In this document: positions 27,555 through 32,799 of the stretch, piece by piece
Layout of the letters: each line of letters starts with the position of its first letter
Position numbering within the stretch: position 1 is the stretch's first letter
From: Paenibacillus dendritiformis
GTDB taxonomy: Bacteria > Bacillota > Bacilli > Paenibacillales > Paenibacillaceae
Length of the DNA: 32,799 bases
Direction: 5' to 3'
Assembly (NCBI RefSeq): GCF_945605565.1
Contig: NZ_OX216966.1
Location: 6,690,001-6,722,799 of the forward strand
The notes under the pieces: model-generated
Seen by the model: the letters and a program-made list of their open reading frames with translations, nothing else
Database searches by the model: none
What the model was told of the DNA's origin: nothing
Position numbers and translations under genes: made by a program

Positions 27555-29927
27555 ATGTCAGCATTTCTTGCCAGATTTAAACGTTCGAAAATGGGATCAA
27601 CTTTTAATGATATCCCTTATGAATCTCTTCAATATTTAACTAATTGGAGTGACCTCTTTCCATTCACCCCGTGTTCGGAAAAATATTATCAAAATGGAAA
27701 CTCCGAACTTCTAGTCTTTTCTTTCGATGCTGCTTTGGATAGGAATGTTGTTATCTTCGATAGGAATATTGTCTTTATTCAAGGCTACGGCGATCATTCA
27801 TTGGAAGAAAGGTTTTATAACTCAATAGAATATGAAAACCCTTCTTTTGGAGTAGACTTTAATGAAAGCTTCGCAGGAGTAGTTCTTAAGGAGAATAGTA
27901 TCTATGCTTATTCTAGCATTACTGGCGTCGAACACCTTTTCATATACGAAACTAAGAATGAAGTGGTACTTACTAACCGTTTTAACTTGTTTGTACCTTG
28001 GCTAAAAAACGTGGAATTTAGAAAAGAAGCCTTTATGTGGATGGCTGGGCGTTACCATATTGGTGATGATGGAACATATTTTGAAGGAATCTCCCGATTA
28101 AAGCCCGCTCACCTCTGTGTCATCACAAATAATGATGCCGTTACCTACTCCCAACATAAACGTGGGATCACAAAAGTAATAGATAGTGAAGTTCCAGAGT
28201 ATTTAGATGCAATAATAAAATACTTCTCCTCAATTTTCTCGGGAATAAATTTTAAAAAGCGGCTCTGGTTAAGTGGTGGTAAGGATAGTAGAGCAATATT
28301 AGGGTTAATGGATGCAGCAGGAGCGCTAAATAATGAAATATCAATTCAAACTTTTGGTGAACTTTATTCTCCTGACGTTATGTCAGCGACAAAAATTGTT
28401 GATGAACTAGGATTAGCACAGTTCCATTCAGTAATTAGACCATCAACAAAAAATACTTCATTTGATTTTTCAAGAAATATTGCTAAAGATTTATACCTTG
28501 ATTCTATGGGATGCTCACTCGCTGACATCAAAAATGTATCAAATCATAAATTGCTAATCATTGGTGGACATGAGAACGGGTTCAAAGCTAAAGCTAATAA
28601 ATTGCCGTTAGAAGAATACATACAAAGCAGGAAATATTGGGTTGATGCGATTAATATTCTTAATAAAGATCATCAAGAATCTTTATTTAAAGTACATGCC
28701 CAATCTTTAAGAGAGGTACTGACTGAAATTCCTGAAAGTCGCTACGCTCAAGTTGATTCTATTCATTTTAGGAACTCAACATACGTAGGTTCTGCAATGT
28801 CAATAAGTCATTTAGGATGTAGTGAGGTACACCCTTTTTTAGATGGTAGAATGTACAAATTATTAATTAACTGTTCCGACGATATTCTTAATTCACAATT
28901 CATTCATTATTATCTATGTAGTAAGGCATCAGCACCAATAGAAGCTGTTAGCTTTGCAAATGATAAGTGGCCTGATGAATTACAATCATTATTAAAAAAA
29001 TCTAACTTGGAAATTAGAAAAGAATGGGACAAACCTTATTTGTTCAATCCTAACTTTCCATCCCAAAAAAATTTCGGCATGTATAATTGGCGTCTTAATC
29101 TTACTAATATTTCATCTACATTTGTTTACGAATATATATTAAGCCACAGAGATTATTTCGACTTTATAAATTTTAGCACTTTTGATTCCATTATGAAGGT
29201 ACCTATGGAAAACTTAAAATTCAATGAAGTATATGCACGTTTAGCATTACTTAAGATGTCCTTAGTTCACCATTTTGGACTCAAAGCTTTGTCTTTTTCT
29301 AATATAAATGAAACAGCAAATGAGATCTCTAAACTATTAGAATCTCCAAATAAAACAATTAATACATTTGTTCCAGAAAGCAATGAAGAAAAACTTGAAG
29401 CGAGATTATATGAGAATGAAAAATCAATCGCAAAATTAGTAGATCAGTTAAAAGCACAAACAAACAAGGAAGAATCATATGAAAAAAACAATATTATTTT
29501 AAAAACTGCAGTACATTTAGCAAAGTATAATGATGAAATCAGTCTATCTTTAGCGAAAGAGATACTAAATATTATGAATTTTTCAGAATTAGATGAAAAT
29601 GGAATTATTTTAACACTGAGTGAAGCTCAACTCAATTCTTCCAAATTAACTGTAGAAATTGAGATCATTACATCAGAGGTAAACCGAGCTCTTGTTGCAA
29701 TACGAAATAATCCAGAAGGACAAATTCCAAATGGTTTCATATTATCGGATAGGGGATTCTATTACAAATATTTAAATCCTAAACCTTCAGAATACAAATG
29801 CACTTTTGAAATGTCGCTGACTGAAAAAAAACTATCTGATATCGGCGACAATTTTGAACTCATACTAATGCCTTGGTATAACGAAAAACCTATTTTTATT
29901 GGAAAAATAGACATTAGTACTTTTTAA
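27555..29927 (+). CDS. Asparagine-synthetase-like amide-forming enzyme, no glutaminase Cys
   Basis: A 790-residue protein. Residues about 50-200 look like the class-II amidotransferase fold of asparagine synthetase B (FAGVVLKENSIYAYSS, FEGISRLKPAHL), but the protein starts Met-Ser, so the N-terminal nucleophile Cys is missing. Residues about 215-580 form the synthetase domain with the ATP-pyrophosphatase loop LSGGKDSR (239-246). The second conserved loop is reduced to GGHENGF (337-343). A coiled coil (about 623-665) and an unrecognised strand-rich tail ending KPIFIGKIDISTF follow. Cys-less relatives of this family (beta-lactam synthetase, lasso-peptide cyclase) adenylate a carboxylate and form an amide; others act on sugar acids in O-antigen loci. 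Inference: amide formation on a surface glycan component. It has its own promoter, GAGGGAG 11 bases upstream of the ATG, and a strong terminator. It is the only plus-strand gene. Confidence 0.82.
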   Translation: MSAFLARFKRSKMGSTFNDIPYESLQYLTNWSDLFPFTPCSEKYYQNGNSELLVFSFDAALDRNVVIFDRNIVFIQGYGDHSLEERFYNSIEYENPSFGVDFNESFAGVVLKENSIYAYSSITGVEHLFIYETKNEVVLTNRFNLFVPWLKNVEFRKEAFMWMAGRYHIGDDGTYFEGISRLKPAHLCVITNNDAVTYSQHKRGITKVIDSEVPEYLDAIIKYFSSIFSGINFKKRLWLSGGKDSRAILGLMDAAGALNNEISIQTFGELYSPDVMSATKIVDELGLAQFHSVIRPSTKNTSFDFSRNIAKDLYLDSMGCSLADIKNVSNHKLLIIGGHENGFKAKANKLPLEEYIQSRKYWVDAINILNKDHQESLFKVHAQSLREVLTEIPESRYAQVDSIHFRNSTYVGSAMSISHLGCSEVHPFLDGRMYKLLINCSDDILNSQFIHYYLCSKASAPIEAVSFANDKWPDELQSLLKKSNLEIRKEWDKPYLFNPNFPSQKNFGMYNWRLNLTNISSTFVYEYILSHRDYFDFINFSTFDSIMKVPMENLKFNEVYARLALLKMSLVHHFGLKALSFSNINETANEISKLLESPNKTINTFVPESNEEKLEARLYENEKSIAKLVDQLKAQTNKEESYEKNNIILKTAVHLAKYNDEISLSLAKEILNIMNFSELDENGIILTLSEAQLNSSKLTVEIEIITSEVNRALVAIRNNPEGQIPNGFILSDRGFYYKYLNPKPSEYKCTFEMSLTEKKLSDIGDNFELILMPWYNEKPIFIGKIDISTF

Positions 29928-30006
29928 GATGAAATTGGAAAAATAGAGTTTCTATACTTTCCTTACAATAACTATTTAATAATAGAGTAGAAAAATTCCG
30001 ATTATT

Positions 30007-30062
30007 GATATCAACCCCTACTTGTTCTTGTAGTCATAAGGGGTTGATATCTTTATTTTTTG
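30007..30062 (+). terminator. Strong rho-independent terminator after the asparagine-synthetase-like gene
   Basis: GATATCAACCCCT (30007-30019) pairs perfectly with AGGGGTTGATATC (30039-30051), 13 base pairs, followed by TTTATTTTTT. It sits 80 bases after the stop codon. The minus strand also has an A-T-rich flank, so it may serve the converging GT-C gene (30131-31627) as well. Just beyond, GGACCATA is repeated in tandem at 30083-30098. Confidence 0.92.
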
Positions 30063-30130
30063 GCTGCAATGCTCTTAATCTTGGACCATAGGACCATATA
30101 TCAAATAATAGTAATAAAATTTATAGTCGC

Positions 30131-31627
30131 TTATAAGTTAGTTTCCACTTTCTTTTTATAAGCTATCTTTTTTATTTGATTAAACAGGTTTCTTGGGAAA
30201 TAACTATTTTTTTTTAAAATGTAAGAAAACAATCCACTAAAACTATATCCGCTTATTAAAATTATTGAAGGCATAATAAAATATCTGTATCTTGTTTGAA
30301 TCTCTATAAGCAAATGTATCGAAAAATACCCCAAAATTAGTACAACAAAAAAAAGATACCGCTCATCATTGTCATATCTAAAAATTAGCCAGAAGACTGA
30401 AACCAATAAGAAACTCATGATTACCCAATAACTTGCATGAGATATTAAATTAAGTATATTAGAAAGTCTTTTGTTTTCTTGGGTATTTAGACTCCAGTAT
30501 AAGGCATCACTATCGCTCCACATAATCTTAATCTTATCTAAGAATAAACCAGGCAAACTTTTCCAGTCGGATATCCTGTTTTTGATTATTTCTTTTTCAA
30601 CTTTGTTTCTTTCCTCTCCTAAATTGTACTGAAAAACGAACTCAGAATCAGCTTTAGAATACCTTCCAGATGTTTCATGATTAAATCCTAGAACAAACTT
30701 CCATAACGGTTCATGGTTTTTTAAATGGCTAGAGGAAATTCCAGTCCCAATGGCGAAAAAACTAACCAAATAGAAAATTGCAAAGTATGATACCATAAAA
30801 ACACAGATAAACCTAAATGTCTTCCTAATTGTTCTTTTATTTAATAATAAGAATAGTAGTGAATAAAAAAGAATACATACCAAAACAAGACTTCCTAATG
30901 GGCGTACTATATTGCCCATTGAAATTAATACAGCGCATAAAATAGTCTTCTTAACGTTTAAAGTAGGATTTCTAAGAAAATAATAAAAAGCAAGATAGAA
31001 AAGAAATGTTCCAAGATGCTGATTAGTTAAAACGGAACTCATAACTATACTAGGAATATAGAAACAATAGATAACACTAGAGAATTTTGCTGCAATATCA
31101 CCAAAGAGTGTCGAGGAAATTTGATAAACTAATACTGTGATCCCCATACAATAAAGTGCATTAAGTATTTTTAAAGTGGCCATACTTGTACCAAAGATTT
31201 TAATAATAAGTGCTTGATACATAGTAAAACCTAATTGATAAGTCCATGTTCGAAAATAATTACTACTATTATAAGAAAAATCTCCAGACGACATTTTTAT
31301 TGCTGCATTATACATTACCTGGAAATCAGATACAGGCCTTGTGTCAATTGTAAGTATCCAAACTATTCTAATTGAGAACGATAAACAAGCAATAAAAAAT
31401 ATATACTGATTCTTTTCTAGAAAATATCTATATGAAAAATATGTAACAAGTGAAACTGAAAATAGATATATTAAAATACTATAGAGTAGACTATTTCCAT
31501 ATTCGTGGATATAATTCGATGATTCTTTAAATAAGTAGTAGTTAATTATAACTATGAATGGCGTCAAAATAAAAAGGAGAGATAATTTAAAACACTTATA
31601 GTTATTATTTGAAAATGTAGTTTCCAT
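30131..31627 (-). CDS. Integral membrane glycosyltransferase, GT-C fold (family 39-like)
   Basis: A 498-residue protein with about 11-12 hydrophobic segments. The first extracytoplasmic loop holds TRPVSDFQVMYNAA with Asp 101, the place of the catalytic Asp motif in GT-C enzymes of the PMT/ArnT type that use a polyprenyl-phosphate sugar. GNIVRPLGSLVLV and the final lysine-rich tail (YKKKVETNL) fit such proteins. It lies downstream of gtrB and gtrA in the same direction, so it is the likely third component, moving the flipped sugar onto an outer-surface acceptor. ATG at 31627 has AGGCGG upstream. The 258 bases between it and gtrA hold no gene or clear terminator. The acceptor (teichoic acid, glycan or protein) is unknown. 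Confidence 0.82.
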   Translation of the reverse strand: METTFSNNNYKCFKLSLLFILTPFIVIINYYLFKESSNYIHEYGNSLLYSILIYLFSVSLVTYFSYRYFLEKNQYIFFIACLSFSIRIVWILTIDTRPVSDFQVMYNAAIKMSSGDFSYNSSNYFRTWTYQLGFTMYQALIIKIFGTSMATLKILNALYCMGITVLVYQISSTLFGDIAAKFSSVIYCFYIPSIVMSSVLTNQHLGTFLFYLAFYYFLRNPTLNVKKTILCAVLISMGNIVRPLGSLVLVCILFYSLLFLLLNKRTIRKTFRFICVFMVSYFAIFYLVSFFAIGTGISSSHLKNHEPLWKFVLGFNHETSGRYSKADSEFVFQYNLGEERNKVEKEIIKNRISDWKSLPGLFLDKIKIMWSDSDALYWSLNTQENKRLSNILNLISHASYWVIMSFLLVSVFWLIFRYDNDERYLFFVVLILGYFSIHLLIEIQTRYRYFIMPSIILISGYSFSGLFSYILKKNSYFPRNLFNQIKKIAYKKKVETNL

Positions 31628-31885
31628 AGATTATCCGCCTAACTATTACTTTATAATCCCTAATCTATTTTGGGGTCATTTATTATATAAAACTTAACTT
31701 AAACAATTTTTTATGATAATATTGGGAAATTACTATGGGTTGTAATAAAAAAACAGTTAGATTCCCTTACATAATGAAATAGGGTATTCAGGCCCATTAT
31801 AACTATATTTGTAGTTGAGGAGCTGACAGCATAAAACACCCTTTTTATGAATTTTACTGCAAGGCCTAATAATTACGAAAGACTC

Positions 31886-32287
31886 TTACTTAAAGGTAAA
31901 GAGCTTATGAAAAAAAAACGAAAGTAAAGTATAGAAACCGGATTCAACCAATATTATTAAATTCATAAAATAATCTTCACCAATATAATTTGATTTAATC
32001 TTCATTAAAATTGAGTGTAGCACGACATATGAGAGAATATAGGTTAATATACAAACTAATAAAAACCTACTAAATATGATCAGTAAATTCCCATTATGCT
32101 TGAACGTATATTTTTTGTTCAATACGAAACTTCCAAGTAAACCCAGGAAATTCCCTAGTGCAGTAGATAATAAATGTGATAAGCCAACGCCCCAATATAA
32201 CATGTATGTTGTACTTAAGCCTACAGCAGTATTGATCAGTCCAATAATCCCATATTTAATTAATAACATTAAATTTTTATTTTTCAT
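31886..32287 (-). CDS. GtrA-family membrane protein (polyprenyl-phosphate sugar flippase)
   Basis: A 133-residue protein with four membrane segments: IKYGIIGLINTAVGLSTTYM, LSTALGNFLGLLGSFVLN, FSRFLLVCILTYILSYVVL and MNLIILVESGFYTLLSFFFH. The pattern, the N-terminal KYGIIGLINT and the C-terminal FHKLFTFK are typical of GtrA. GtrA proteins are thought to flip a polyprenyl-phosphate-linked monosaccharide. A TTG at 32317 overlapping the gtrB stop is in frame, but the ATG at 32287, with AGGAG 11 bases upstream, fits the family start better. It is coupled to the GtrB gene and followed by the GT-C gene. Confidence 0.88.
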   Translation of the reverse strand: MKNKNLMLLIKYGIIGLINTAVGLSTTYMLYWGVGLSHLLSTALGNFLGLLGSFVLNKKYTFKHNGNLLIIFSRFLLVCILTYILSYVVLHSILMKIKSNYIGEDYFMNLIILVESGFYTLLSFFFHKLFTFK

Positions 32288-32313
32288 TTCCAATATTACT
32301 CCTACTAGCTCGT

Positions 32314-32799
32314 TCAATTTTTGCTATTTGCTTGCTCATCAATAAGAAGTTCTTCGGAAATAAATAAAGGTCGTCCTTTAACTTCAGCATAAATCTTTCC
32401 AATGTACTCACCTATTACACCTAAAGCCAATAATTGTATACTACCAATAAACCATATAGATAACATAAGCGAAGTCCATCCAGAAACAGTATAATTAAGT
32501 AATTTTGATACAAATGCATATAAAGCTGCAACCAAACATATCGCAAGTGAAATAAAGCCTAAGACAGTAACCAGTCGTATTGGCTTGACACTAAAAGATG
32601 TTATGCCGTCCCAAGCTAAAGATAGCATTTTCTTTAATGGATATTTTGACTCCCCTGCGATACGTTCCTTACGATCATATTCTACAACAGTCGATCTAAA
32701 ACCAATCAATGGAATAACACCACGAAGAAATAGATTAGCTTCCTTGAAATTTGATAAGTTATTTAGAACTCTTTTACTAAGAAGCCTATAGTCAGCGTG
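32314..32799 (-). CDS. GtrB-like polyprenyl-phosphate sugar synthase (5' part missing)
   Basis: The C-terminal 161 residues of a GT2/DPM1-like enzyme that transfers a sugar from a nucleotide sugar to polyprenyl phosphate. The frame is open to the window edge and begins HADYRLLSKRVLNNL, then FLRGVIPLIGF and the conserved RxxGESKYPLKKML. Two membrane segments follow (LVTVLGFISLAICLVAALYA and LMLSIWFIGSIQLLALGVIG), and the protein ends in GEYIGKIYAEVKGRPLFISE, the classic GtrB tail. The N-terminal catalytic half with the DxD motif is outside the window. Confidence 0.9.
   Translation of the reverse strand, partial: HADYRLLSKRVLNNLSNFKEANLFLRGVIPLIGFRSTVVEYDRKERIAGESKYPLKKMLSLAWDGITSFSVKPIRLVTVLGFISLAICLVAALYAFVSKLLNYTVSGWTSLMLSIWFIGSIQLLALGVIGEYIGKIYAEVKGRPLFISEELLIDEQANSKN

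Noticed and set aside
27555..29927. A lasso-peptide or beta-lactam biosynthesis cluster around the asparagine-synthetase-like gene
   Set aside because: No short precursor peptide, no leader-peptide protease or recognition protein and no dedicated exporter were found nearby.
30083..30098. Tandem repeat GGACCATA twice
   Set aside because: Only two copies of eight bases between two genes; too short to argue for a function.
31628..31885. Promoter for the GT-C gene around a TATAAT on the minus strand
   Set aside because: The only TTG-like -35 candidate has a 13-base spacer, too short for a convincing sigma-A promoter.

Overview
The window looks like a chromosomal piece of a low-GC Gram-positive of the Paenibacillaceae, most likely a Paenibacillus. 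The reasons are the Bacillota order pcrB-pcrA-ligA, strong GGAGG-type ribosome binding sites with frequent GTG and TTG starts, a secreted five-domain CGTase/maltogenic-type amylase, and a GC-rich core next to a very AT-rich glycan locus. The genus is an inference. Almost every gene is on the minus strand; one large gene near 27.6-29.9 kb is on the plus strand.

Layout by coordinate. 1-1488: an ABC transporter pair (ATPase cut by the window edge, FtsX-type permease). 1787-4035: a secreted GH13 amylase with C-terminal TIG and CBM20-like domains, split by a one-base frameshift near 2697. 4396-9739: the DNA-repair and lipid unit pcrB-pcrA-ligA behind a good sigma-A promoter. 9918-10049: a 43-residue single-span membrane protein. 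10188-13532: a SWIM/SNF2 helicase, with a UPF0158 protein upstream (13615-14295). 14455-26864: a long minus-strand surface-glycan cluster. 26865-27554: a gene-free spacer with a possible IS30-family transposase remnant, terminator, promoters and an inverted repeat. 27555-29927: a plus-strand asparagine-synthetase-like protein. 30131-32799: a GtrB-GtrA-GT-C set.

The glycan cluster reads as one pathway. RmlA, RmlC, RmlB and RmlD make dTDP-L-rhamnose. A polyprenyl-phosphate hexose-1-phosphate transferase (14455-15861) starts the lipid-linked glycan. Three GT2 enzymes (15918, 16903, 21052), a GT2/CDP-glycerol-transferase fusion (21869) and a CgeB-like/GT4 fusion (24154) extend or decorate it, suggesting a rhamnose-containing glycan with a glycerol-phosphate decoration. 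No flippase, polymerase or ABC exporter for this glycan is visible, so part of the locus probably lies beyond the right edge. The gene content (rmlACBD plus a terminal initiating transferase) resembles S-layer glycan or exopolysaccharide clusters of Paenibacillaceae and Geobacillus; which one cannot be decided here. At the right end GtrB (polyprenyl-phosphate sugar synthase), GtrA (flippase) and a GT-C transferase form a three-component external glycosylation system.

Base composition changes sharply. Two 60-base lines counted by hand give about 58% GC at 5221-5280 (ligA) and about 22% at 25321-25380 (glycosyltransferase). The rml genes are intermediate. This points to a mosaic locus with acquired variable genes to the right of rmlA. 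Points deserving a second look are the amylase frameshift, the in-frame loss of most of a GT4 domain in the 24154-26583 protein, the lone plus-strand asparagine-synthetase-like gene lacking the glutaminase cysteine, and the spacer at 26865-27554.
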